Assembly: GCA_900754175.1 (NCBI GenBank) | Contig: CAAEBS010000079.1 | Coordinates: forward strand, 1-12,643 | Direction of reading: 5' to 3' | Source of the DNA: Clostridia bacterium | GTDB lineage: Bacteria > Bacillota > Clostridia > Oscillospirales > CAG-272 | Length of the DNA stretch: 12,643 nt | Shown: positions 1 to 6,447 of the stretch, one piece after another | How the letters are laid out: each line of letters opens with the position of its first letter | Numbering within the stretch: the stretch's first letter is position 1 | Program-made: the position numbers and the translations under genes | Notes under the pieces: generated by a model | What the model was told of the DNA's origin: nothing | Seen by the model: the letters and a program-made list of their open reading frames with translations, nothing else | Databases searched by the model: none

Positions 1-39
1 ATAATGGTTGTCCCCGCATTGAAATAGCACAAACCCGCC

Positions 40-122
40 CCTGCGTGTCATCCTGAGCGGAGGGCGAAGCCCGGAGTCGAACCCGGAGGGCGACCGCAGG
101 TCGGAATCTTCGAACGCCGAGC
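40..122. repeat. Repeat-like intergenic element (TCATCCTGAGCG type)
   Basis: This non-coding stretch begins with GTGTCATCCTGAGCGGAG and ends near GGAATCTTCG. It resembles the short dispersed element built around TCATCCTGAGCG that I recall from many gut Clostridia genomes; that likeness is from memory and untested here. Inside it CGGAG recurs at 58, 72 and 84, and GGAGGGCGA occurs at 59-67 and 85-93. It can fold: CCTGCG (40-45) pairs with CGCAGG (95-100), and GGGC-GAA-GCCC (62-72) forms a small internal hairpin. No reading frame or RNA family is recognisable. The rest of 1-264 outside this element and the hairpin at 191-245 shows nothing I can name. Confidence 0.4.
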
Positions 123-190
123 GCACCGACTTATTCCACCAACTCCCGCAACGGTAAAACTCCGGGTCAGCTATATCCCTAACCCTTGTC

Positions 191-245
191 CAAAAGTCTT
201 TTGAAAGGGGTCCGGGGGAAACTTTTCTCCAGAAAAGTTTCCCCC
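191..245 (-). terminator. Strong hairpin downstream of clpX, probable transcript end
   Basis: A perfect 14-bp inverted repeat pairs 214-227 (GGGGGAAACTTTTC) with 232-245 around a 4-nt loop. It starts 20 nt beyond the clpX stop codon. A second small palindrome, CAAAAG-T-CTTTTG, sits at 191-203. On the minus strand no long T-run follows the stem (the next bases read GGACCCC), so this is not a textbook Rho-independent terminator. It may instead be a 3' stabilising hairpin or a dispersed repeat that ends transcripts. Its arms resemble those of the hairpin downstream of thrC. Confidence 0.5.
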
Positions 246-264
246 GTGTTCTCCCACCAATTAT

Positions 265-1605
265 TTATTTCTTAGCTTCCAGCGCAGGCGGGTCAAGGTT
301 TACCGGCTCTTTAAGAACCAGCTCCGGCTTTGCCTGACCAGTCACGCAGTCGGCGTGAATGATGACCTCGGAAACATCCTGCCGTGTGGGAAGCTCATAC
401 ATCAGGGGCATCATCATCCCCTCCATGATAGAGCGAAGTCCACGGGCGCCGGTGTTCCGCTGAATTGCCTGCGCCGCAATGGCGACCAGGGCATCGTGGT
501 CAAAACTCAGCTTGATGCCGTCCATTTCCATCAGCTTCAGATACTGCTTCAGCAGGGAATTTTTCGGCTCGCTCAGAATCCGCACCAGCGCTTCCTTGTC
601 CAGGTCGTTCAGCGTTACGATAACGGGAATACGTCCCACCAATTCGGGAATCAGTCCGAATTTCACGATATCGTGCGGGGTCACGTCCTTGAAGATCCCA
701 TCCGAACGGCGTTCGGCTTTCTTTTTGATCTCGCTGGAAAAACCAATGGTCTGGTTGCCCTGGCGCTTTTCGATGATCTTATCCAGCCCGTCAAAGGCGC
801 CGCCGCAGATAAAGAGAATGTTTTCGGTGTTGATCTGAATGAATTCCTGGTTCGGGTGCTTTCTGCCGCCTTGCGGGGGAACGTTGGCAACCGTGCCCTC
901 CAGAATTTTCAGAAGCGCCTGCTGAACGCCCTCGCCGGATACATCCCGGGTAATGGAACGGTTTTCGCTCTTGCGGGCGATCTTGTCGATCTCGTCAATA
1001 TAGATGATTCCTTTTTCCGCAAGCTCGATATCGTAATCCGCCGCCTGAATCAGACGCAGAAGAATGTTTTCCACGTCCTCGCCGACATAGCCCGCTTCGG
1101 TAAGCGTGGTAGCGTCGGCAATGGCAAAGGGAACCTTGAGCGATTTTGCAAGCGTCTGCGCAAGATAGGTCTTTCCGACGCCGGTCGGACCGATCAGCAG
1201 GACGTTGCTTTTCTGCAACTCCACGTCAGGCTCCACCGGCAATTCGCTTTTGCCTTTGCGGTGGTTTTCGGAAACCGAAGCTTTATAAAGAATCCGCTTG
1301 TAGTGGTTGTAAACGGCGACCGACAATGCCATTTTGGCATCATCCTGACCGATCACGTACTCGTCCAGCACCTCTTTGATCTGCTTGGGCTTGGGGAGGG
1401 TGTCAAAGGACAGCTCGGTATCGGTCACACTTCCGGTCGTGTTTTCATAAATCAGCTGTTGGCAGGCGTCCACGCAAAAATCACAGATATACGCTCCCGT
1501 GGGGGAGGGAATCAGGAAATTGACCTGATTCTCCTTCCGCCCGCAGAAAGAGCAGTAGCGGAGATTGGAGGCGCCGCCGTTTTTGTTGGTTGTGTTTGAA
1601 GCCAT
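265..1605 (-). CDS. clpX: ATP-dependent Clp protease ATP-binding subunit ClpX
   Basis: ClpX is the hexameric AAA+ unfoldase that recognises tagged substrates in the cytoplasm and threads them into ClpP. The 446-residue product has every family landmark. The N-terminal zinc-binding domain has C18, C21, C41 and C44. Walker A is GPTGVGKT at 139-146, and Walker B centres on D204-E205. The pore loop is GYVG at 172-175 and an RKH loop lies at 248-250. The IGF tripeptide that docks on ClpP is at 287-289. The arginine finger is in GLIPELVGRIP (317-327), and the sensor-2 arginine is in GARGLRS (386-392). It is slightly longer than E. coli or B. subtilis ClpX, partly through a hydrophilic insert at about 105-133 before Walker A. 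The ATG follows GAAAGGA at good spacing, 22 nt after clpP, so it is co-transcribed. No lon gene follows within the window. Confidence 0.98.
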   Translation of the reverse strand: MASNTTNKNGGASNLRYCSFCGRKENQVNFLIPSPTGAYICDFCVDACQQLIYENTTGSVTDTELSFDTLPKPKQIKEVLDEYVIGQDDAKMALSVAVYNHYKRILYKASVSENHRKGKSELPVEPDVELQKSNVLLIGPTGVGKTYLAQTLAKSLKVPFAIADATTLTEAGYVGEDVENILLRLIQAADYDIELAEKGIIYIDEIDKIARKSENRSITRDVSGEGVQQALLKILEGTVANVPPQGGRKHPNQEFIQINTENILFICGGAFDGLDKIIEKRQGNQTIGFSSEIKKKAERRSDGIFKDVTPHDIVKFGLIPELVGRIPVIVTLNDLDKEALVRILSEPKNSLLKQYLKLMEMDGIKLSFDHDALVAIAAQAIQRNTGARGLRSIMEGMMMPLMYELPTRQDVSEVIIHADCVTGQAKPELVLKEPVNLDPPALEAKK

Positions 1606-1627
1606 GATTTATCCTTTCAGGGTCGGA

Positions 1628-2245
1628 TCATGCACGCTTTGCAAAAATCTTGTCGATCAGACCGTAGTCAAGTGCCTGCTGCGCCGTCATGAAGTTGTCA
1701 CGCTCGGTATCACGGGCGATCTCTTCAATCGGACGTCCGGTGTTTTCGGAAAGGATGCGGTTCAGGTTATCCCGGGTCCGCAGGATCAGATCCGCCTGAA
1801 TCTTGATATCGGTTGCCTGACCCTTGGCACCGCCGAGGGGCTGGTGAATCATAATCTCACTGTTGGGGAGCGCAATGCGCTTGCCCTTGGTTCCGGCGGA
1901 AAGGAGGAATGCTCCCATGCTTGCCGCCATACCGATGCAGATGGTGGATACGTCGCACTTGACGTAATTCATCGTATCATAGATCGCCATACCGGCAGTA
2001 ACCGAGCCGCCGGGGGAATTGATATAAAAGCTGATATCCTTGTCAGGATCCTGCGCCTCCAGGAAAAGCAACTGCGCAACGACCAGCGACGCCGTCGTAT
2101 CGTTTACCTCATCGGACAGGAAAATAATTCTGTCATTCAGCAGACGGGAAAAGATATCGTAGGAGCGCTCACCTTTGCTGGTTTGCTCAATGACCATGGG
2201 GACCAGGGCATCATACATTCTGTTTTCTGTGTTAAACAAATTCAA
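1628..2245 (-). CDS. clpP: ATP-dependent Clp protease proteolytic subunit ClpP
   Basis: ClpP is the self-compartmentalised serine protease whose two heptameric rings form the chamber fed by ClpX. The product is 205 residues from the TTG at 2245, within the usual 194-207 range. The catalytic triad is S109 (in GMAASMGAF), H134 (in MIHQPLGG) and D183 (in ERD). The glycine-rich oxyanion region SPGGSVTAG is at 77-85. The start is uncertain: GGAGGTGA lies directly before this TTG with only 3 nt between GGAGG and the codon. A second TTG two codons later (2237-2239) has 9-nt spacing and would give 203 residues. The ATG at codon 10 is too far from the site. The N terminus precedes the conserved VIEQ-x(3)-GERSYDI region by some 18 residues. 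It sits between tig (43-nt gap) and clpX in one operon. Confidence 0.96.
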   Translation of the reverse strand: MNLFNTENRMYDALVPMVIEQTSKGERSYDIFSRLLNDRIIFLSDEVNDTTASLVVAQLLFLEAQDPDKDISFYINSPGGSVTAGMAIYDTMNYVKCDVSTICIGMAASMGAFLLSAGTKGKRIALPNSEIMIHQPLGGAKGQATDIKIQADLILRTRDNLNRILSENTGRPIEEIARDTERDNFMTAQQALDYGLIDKIFAKRA

Positions 2246-2253
2246 TCACCTCC
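2246..2253 (-). promoter_or_regulatory. Extended ribosome binding site of clpP
   Basis: On the minus strand this reads GGAGGTGA, a long match to the 16S anti-Shine-Dalgarno sequence. It abuts TTG at 2243-2245 and stands 9 nt (measured from GGAGG) before a second TTG at 2237-2239. It shows that clpP starts on a TTG and not on the downstream ATG, but leaves the choice between the two TTG codons open. Confidence 0.75.
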
Positions 2254-2288
2254 GTGCGGTTTCTGTTTTTTCAGGGGTTTTCGGGTGT

Positions 2289-3707
2289 TCAGGCTTTCGG
2301 CTCCTCAGCAGGTGCGGCAGCCTTCTTGGTGGTTCTCTTGGCGGCGGGCTTCTTTTCCGTCGTCTTTTCGGTCTTTTCAGCCTTTGCCGGCTTCTCGGCT
2401 TTTTCAGCAGCCTCGGTCTTTTCAGCCTTGGCGGTGATGACAGCCTTTTCCTTTACGAGCTCCATGGCTTTCTTGACCTTCATGTCCTCGGCGATAGCGG
2501 CGGCGTCAATGCCGGCTTTCACCTGATCCACTTCTACGCCGTAAGCCTTTGCAATTCTCTCGTATTCGCCGTTGATGTCCTCCTCGGTGGCTTCCAGCTT
2601 TTCAAGAGAAGCGATCTTTTCCAGCGCCAGTCTTGCTTTTACCTGCCGCTCTGCCTCGGGTCTCATCTGCTCACGGAGAGAATCCAGCGTCATGCCGGTA
2701 TACTTGAAGTAGGTCTTGAGGTCCAGTCCCTGGGAACGCAGTCTGTTGTCATAGTCACGGACGTAGTTTTCGGTCTCGGCGGTGTACATCACCTCGGGAA
2801 TGTCCGCTTCCAGCTTTTCGATCAGGGTATTGATCAGCTTTTCCTCTACGGCATTGTCGGCGGCACTCTCGTGTCTCTTTTCGATTTTTGACTTCAGATC
2901 GGCTTTGTATTCATCGAAAGTATCAAATTCGGAGACATCTTTTGCAAAATCGTCATCCAGAGCGGGCAGTTCCACCTTGGTCAGGGCATGGATCTTCACC
3001 TTGAAGGTTGCGTCCTTGCCGGCAAGGTCTGCGGCATGATACTCGGTGGGGAAGGTTACGTTGACGTCAAATTCGTCGTCGATCTTCTTGCCGACGACCT
3101 GCTCCTCAAAGCCGGGGATAAAGGAGCCGGAGCCAAGCTTCAGCGCATAGTCAGTGCCTTTGCCGCCCTCGAAAGCCACGCCGTCGCAGAAGCCTTCAAA
3201 GTCGATTACGGCAGTGTCGCCCATCTCTGCGGGACGGTCGGTCACTTCGATCTCACGGGAGTTGCGCTCACGGACGGTTTCGATCTCTTTTTCCACCTCT
3301 TCATCGGTGACGGGAGCCACGTCCTTTTCCACGGGGATTCCAAGGTAATCCTTGATCTCGACTTCGGGCTTTACATATACCTTAGCCGAAAGCACCAGAC
3401 CGTTGTCGTCAATGCTTACCACATCAATTTCAGGCTGTCCTACGATCTCCAGTGCAGATTCTTTTGCGGCGTCTCCGTAAGCGGCGGGGATCAGGTCGTT
3501 AATGGCGTCTTCATAGAAAACGCCCTTTCCATACATTTTCTCAATGATGGAACGGGGGGCTTTGCCTTTTCTGAAACCCGGGATGCTGATGGATTTTGCC
3601 TGTCTGTGATAAACGGCGTTTACGGCTGCGTCAAAGGTTGCTTTATCAACCGAGAACTGCAACTCGTATCTGTTCTTTTCGATGCTTTCAGACTTCGTTA
3701 AACTCAT
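2289..3707 (-). CDS. tig: Trigger factor (ribosome-associated chaperone / peptidyl-prolyl isomerase)
   Basis: Trigger factor binds the ribosome at the exit tunnel and shields nascent chains; its FKBP-type domain isomerises prolyl bonds. The 472-residue product has the N-terminal ribosome-binding domain with signature GFRKGKAP at 44-51. The FKBP-like domain covers roughly 155-245 (GDTAVIDFEGF, then FIPGFEEQVVG). The helical C-terminal chaperone domain covers about 250-425. Residues 425-472 are an added low-complexity Lys/Ala/Glu/Pro/Thr tail with two copies of AKAEKTE 15 residues apart, beyond the usual length of about 430. The ATG at 3707 follows GGAGG with about 10-nt spacing. It is the first gene of tig-clpP-clpX, driven by the promoter at 3756-3784. 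Confidence 0.98.
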   Translation of the reverse strand: MSLTKSESIEKNRYELQFSVDKATFDAAVNAVYHRQAKSISIPGFRKGKAPRSIIEKMYGKGVFYEDAINDLIPAAYGDAAKESALEIVGQPEIDVVSIDDNGLVLSAKVYVKPEVEIKDYLGIPVEKDVAPVTDEEVEKEIETVRERNSREIEVTDRPAEMGDTAVIDFEGFCDGVAFEGGKGTDYALKLGSGSFIPGFEEQVVGKKIDDEFDVNVTFPTEYHAADLAGKDATFKVKIHALTKVELPALDDDFAKDVSEFDTFDEYKADLKSKIEKRHESAADNAVEEKLINTLIEKLEADIPEVMYTAETENYVRDYDNRLRSQGLDLKTYFKYTGMTLDSLREQMRPEAERQVKARLALEKIASLEKLEATEEDINGEYERIAKAYGVEVDQVKAGIDAAAIAEDMKVKKAMELVKEKAVITAKAEKTEAAEKAEKPAKAEKTEKTTEKKPAAKRTTKKAAAPAEEPKA

Positions 3708-3755
3708 TTGGTTTAAACCTCCGATATTTATGTTTATTTTTTACATACAGTATAT

Positions 3756-3784
3756 ATTGTACTTTTTTTTGTTGCATTTGTCAA
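3756..3784 (-). promoter_or_regulatory. Sigma-A-type promoter of the tig-clpP-clpX operon
   Basis: On the minus strand a perfect -35 TTGACA (3784-3779) is followed, after exactly 17 nt containing an A8 run, by the -10 hexamer TACAAT (3761-3756). Transcription should start near 3749, giving a leader of about 40 nt. I saw no CtsR- or HrcA-type operator around it, so expression is probably constitutive and high. Confidence 0.85.
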
Positions 3785-3799
3785 TAGCAAATTTGAAAA

Positions 3800-4531
3800 T
3801 TATGGACTTTCCGGAGAAATAATTTGCGGAATGAAGTCCAGAAAGTCGGCGGAGATCATCCGGAAGGTGATTCCCTCAGCCGAAAAGCACCCGCTTTGCG
3901 TATAACAGCCGTGGATGTGTCCAAAATAACAGCGCCGGATATTGAACTCCGAAAGCAGGGAAAGGATCGGCTCACACCGGAAATCCGCCCAGATGGGCGG
4001 AAAATGCAGAAAGACCAGGATCTCGGCGTAGGATTCGTCCTGCAGTTTTTTTGCCGCTTCCAGCGACATCCGCAGGCGGATGACCTCACGGTTCACGATC
4101 TTGTCGTAATCCACGTCACGGTCGGTATTCTGAACCGAGCGATCCACAAACCATCCCCGGGAGCCGGCGATGATAAAGGACTCTGCCCGACAGGCATTGT
4201 TGTTTAAAATGTCGATAGTCTCTATGCAATTTTCACAAAAAAAGCGTTTCATTCTGGAAACCGTGGACCACCAGAAGTCGTGATTTCCTTTGGATATGAT
4301 TTTTCTGCCGGGCAGAGAGTCGATCCATTTCAGATCGGCTCGTGCATCCTCGGTCGTCAGCGCCCATGAGATATCGCCCGGTATCACGACCGTGTCGCCG
4401 GGTGATACGAGACGTGTCCAGTTGGCACGGAGCCGCTCGGTGTAATTTTTCCACCGGGGTCCGAAAACCTCCATGGATTTCTGATTGCTTTCGGTGTCAA
4501 GATGCAGATCGGCTATAACAAAAACCGCCAT
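3800..4531 (-). CDS. Calcineurin-like metallophosphoesterase (predicted phosphohydrolase)
   Basis: This is a cytosolic two-metal phosphoesterase of unknown substrate, 243 residues long. The metallophosphatase motifs appear in order: D8-x-H10 (ADLHL), GD at 52-53, GNHD at 82-85, H176 in LHFPP, and GHIHG at 204-208. These supply the usual Asp/His/Asn metal ligands. The fold resembles the single-domain family often labelled 'predicted phosphohydrolase' (COG1768-like); that placement is from memory. There is no signal peptide when the start is the ATG at 4531, preceded by GAAGGAG. The open frame continues upstream to 4711, but that extension lies antisense inside the DUF1540 gene and its apparent membrane segment is an artefact. 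The gene ends 15 nt before the tig -35 box with no clear terminator, so read-through into tig is possible. Confidence 0.85.
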   Translation of the reverse strand: MAVFVIADLHLDTESNQKSMEVFGPRWKNYTERLRANWTRLVSPGDTVVIPGDISWALTTEDARADLKWIDSLPGRKIISKGNHDFWWSTVSRMKRFFCENCIETIDILNNNACRAESFIIAGSRGWFVDRSVQNTDRDVDYDKIVNREVIRLRMSLEAAKKLQDESYAEILVFLHFPPIWADFRCEPILSLLSEFNIRRCYFGHIHGCYTQSGCFSAEGITFRMISADFLDFIPQIISPESP

Positions 4532-4612
4532 AAAGCTCCTTCGTTTTCGGGTATGATTCCGGATTTTCTGCGCATAATAAAAGTATTCCACAAACAAGGA
4601 GGAATAAAGAAA
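4532..4612. promoter_or_regulatory. Divergent intergenic region between phosphoesterase and DUF1540 gene
   Basis: These 81 nt separate two divergent genes and should hold a promoter for each. On the plus strand CATAAT (4573-4578) and TATGAT (4552-4557) resemble -10 boxes, but neither has a convincing -35 partner at 16-18 nt. On the minus strand TATTAT lies within the same AT-rich patch, also without a good -35. The clear elements are ribosome binding sites: AAGGAGG at 4596-4602 (plus) and GAAGGAG at 4536-4542 (minus). Confidence 0.4.
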
Positions 4613-4807
4613 ATGGATAAGGAAAAGTGCGGATGCAATACCGCAAAGAATGAAAAGGATCACATCAAAGGGATCCGTTGTGACGTGAAGAACTGTGTTT
4701 ACCACGATCACGAAACCTACTGCATGGCAGGCGAGATCGCCGTTGGACCCTGCAACGCAACCTGCAGCTCCGAGACGGCTTGCGCTACTTTCTGCGAAAG
4801 AAAGTAA
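4613..4807 (+). CDS. DUF1540 small cysteine-rich protein
   Basis: This is a 64-residue protein of unknown function. Residues 20-60 match the DUF1540 pattern: a C-x4-C pair (C23, C28) followed by Y30, C37, then AGEIAVGP and SSETACATF with C57. Nine cysteines are present (6, 8, 23, 28, 37, 47, 51, 57, 61), with two histidines in HDH (31-33). There is no signal peptide, so it is probably a cytosolic or spore-associated metal-binding or redox peptide; that is inference. The start is fixed by AAGGAGG ten nt upstream of ATG 4613. An earlier in-frame ATG at 4502 lies inside the divergent phosphoesterase and is rejected. It is a monocistronic gene facing the end of the thrC operon. Confidence 0.85.
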   Translation: MDKEKCGCNTAKNEKDHIKGIRCDVKNCVYHDHETYCMAGEIAVGPCNATCSSETACATFCERK

Positions 4808-4818
4808 GCCAAACAGAA

Positions 4819-4866
4819 AAGCATGACCGGCGCTGACGCATTCCGTGGCAGTTTCCGATCATGCTT
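4819..4866 (+). terminator. Weak inverted repeat after the DUF1540 gene
   Basis: AAGCATGA (4819-4826) pairs with TCATGCTT (4859-4866) across a 32-nt interior that folds only weakly. It lies 12 nt after the stop codon, but no T-run follows. It could be a 3' stem or part of a terminator together with the stronger hairpin at 4888-4928. Support is thin. Confidence 0.3.
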
Positions 4867-4880
4867 CATCCGGGAAACGG

Positions 4881-4928
4881 AAAAACGGGCGGGAAATTCT
4901 TTTGCTTGCGGCGAAAGAGTTTCCCGCC
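4881..4928 (-). terminator. Rho-independent terminator of the apgM-to-thrC operon
   Basis: A long inverted repeat pairs 4888-4905 (GGCGGGAAA...) with 4911-4928 (...TTTCCCGCC) around a 5-nt loop. There are two G-T pairs in the plus-strand sense, which become A-C mismatches in the minus RNA. On the minus strand the stem starts 13 nt after the thrC stop and is followed within 2 nt by a run of five T (4885-4881). On the plus strand the stem is stronger but lacks a T-run, so it may only partly stop DUF1540 transcripts. Confidence 0.75.
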
Positions 4929-4941
4929 TGTCGATTACTTA

Positions 4942-6420
4942 TTACAGAAATTCGTAGACCGATTTCAGCATTTCATCGGGGTTGATTACCTCGCTGAAAC
5001 GCACATCCCGGCGATCAAGTCCGCAAAGCGGGTAGGGAATCGGAACGCCGGTGAGCGCCGTAAGGTCGTTCAGGGCGCCGGTATCGGCAGAAGCGCACTT
5101 TCCGGTGATCGAGCGGTAAACGTCCGCCGCAAACTTATAGGGGCTGGCGGTGGAGGCTACGATCATTTTGCGGTCGTCGCCGGTGTCCTTGCGGTATTTT
5201 TCCGCACAGCAGAGGGCGACCGAGGTGTGCGTGTCTGCAAGATAATGTTCATTTTCGTAGAAGTTGCGGATAGTCGTTGCTGTTTCGTCCTCGTCGGCAA
5301 AGTAGCCGGCAAAGTTTTCGGCGATCAGTGCCTTTACCTCGTCGCTGACCGTGTAGTGCCCGGTAGCGCTCAGCTCCTTCATGTAACCGGCAGTCTTGTC
5401 GGCGTCCGACGTGAAGAACAGAAGCCGCTCCAGGTTGCTGGAGATCAGGATATCCATGGAGGGCGACATGGTCATGTGGAATTTCCGGTTGCGGTCATAG
5501 GTGCCGGTCGCCAGAAAATCGGTGAGCACGTTGTTGGAGTTGGAGGCGCAGATCAGCTTTCCGATCGGCAAGCCCATGCGCTTGGCAAGGTATGCGGCAA
5601 AGATGTTGCCGAAGTTTCCGGTCGGAACGCAGACGTTTACGGTGTCACCGTAGGCGATCTCGCCGGCTTTCAGCAGGTCGCAGTAAGCCGAGACGTAGTA
5701 CACGATCTGCGGGGCAAGCCGTCCCCAGTTGATAGAGTTGGCACTGGAAAGGATGTAGGAGCTTTCCGCCAGCTTTTCACGGGCGTCCTTGTCGGAAAAG
5801 ATCTTCTTTACGCCGTTCTGCGCATCGTCAAAGTTGCCACGGATGGCGCAGACCTTGACGTTGTTTCCGGTCTGGGTTGCCATCTGCAGTTTCTGCACCT
5901 TGCTGACGCCGTCCACCGGATAAAAGACCTCGATCTTGATCCGGTCGATATCCTTGTAGCCCTCCAGAGCGGCTTTTCCGGTGTCGCCCGAGGTGGCAAC
6001 GAGAATCAGCGCCGTATTGGTCTCGCCGGTCTTTACCAGAGCACGGGACAAAAGGCGGGGCATGATCTGAAGCGCCATATCCTTGAAAGCGGCGGTGGGA
6101 CCGTGCCACAGCTCCAGAGAAAACAGGTCGGAGCCAAGCTTTTTCAGCGGAGCGGCGCCGCCCGGAAAAGAGTTTTCACAGTAGGCGTCCTTGCTGTCTG
6201 CAAGCAGTTCCTCATAAGTATAATCGGTCAGATATTTCGACAGAATGAAAGCGGCACGCTCCGGATAGGTCTTTTCGCAAAGGCTCCGGATCTCCGCTTC
6301 GGTAAGGGTGGGGACGCTGTCCGGAATGAACAGACCGCCGTCGTCCGCAAGCCCGTGCTTGATGACGTAGGCAGAATCAAAACTTTTCTTTTCGTGGTCC
6401 CGTGTGCTGAAGTACTTCAT
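4942..6420 (-). CDS. thrC: Threonine synthase
   Basis: ThrC is the PLP-dependent enzyme that converts O-phospho-L-homoserine to L-threonine and phosphate, the last step of threonine synthesis in the cytosol. The product is 492 residues, the size of the long ThrC class. The PLP-binding lysine is K113 in TAAFKDMALQ. Phosphate- and cofactor-binding segments SGDTGKAALEG (144-154) and PTGNFGN (266-272) follow. The N terminus KYFSTRDHEK is typical of the family. ATG 6420 is preceded by AGAAAGG. The gene is last in a seven-gene unit, 27 nt after the M19 dipeptidase, and its stop is followed at once by the operon terminator. The first gene of the unit encodes the proposed source of its substrate. Confidence 0.97.
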   Translation of the reverse strand: MKYFSTRDHEKKSFDSAYVIKHGLADDGGLFIPDSVPTLTEAEIRSLCEKTYPERAAFILSKYLTDYTYEELLADSKDAYCENSFPGGAAPLKKLGSDLFSLELWHGPTAAFKDMALQIMPRLLSRALVKTGETNTALILVATSGDTGKAALEGYKDIDRIKIEVFYPVDGVSKVQKLQMATQTGNNVKVCAIRGNFDDAQNGVKKIFSDKDAREKLAESSYILSSANSINWGRLAPQIVYYVSAYCDLLKAGEIAYGDTVNVCVPTGNFGNIFAAYLAKRMGLPIGKLICASNSNNVLTDFLATGTYDRNRKFHMTMSPSMDILISSNLERLLFFTSDADKTAGYMKELSATGHYTVSDEVKALIAENFAGYFADEDETATTIRNFYENEHYLADTHTSVALCCAEKYRKDTGDDRKMIVASTASPYKFAADVYRSITGKCASADTGALNDLTALTGVPIPYPLCGLDRRDVRFSEVINPDEMLKSVYEFL

Positions 6421-6447
6421 GTTTTTTACCTTTCTGTTTATCGCTTT

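Noticed and set aside
71..86. tRNA T-arm look-alike on the minus strand (CCGGG-TTCGACT-CCGG)
   Set aside because: The arm matches by chance: no D-arm, anticodon arm or acceptor stem can be built around it at the right distances.
355..1599. Plus-strand open frame of 414 codons over clpX
   Set aside because: Shadow of clpX; no ribosome binding site and no recognisable domain.
4532..4711. N-terminal extension of the phosphoesterase with an apparent transmembrane segment
   Set aside because: It overlaps the DUF1540 gene on the other strand, and the internal ATG at 4531 has a strong ribosome binding site just ahead of the conserved start of the fold.
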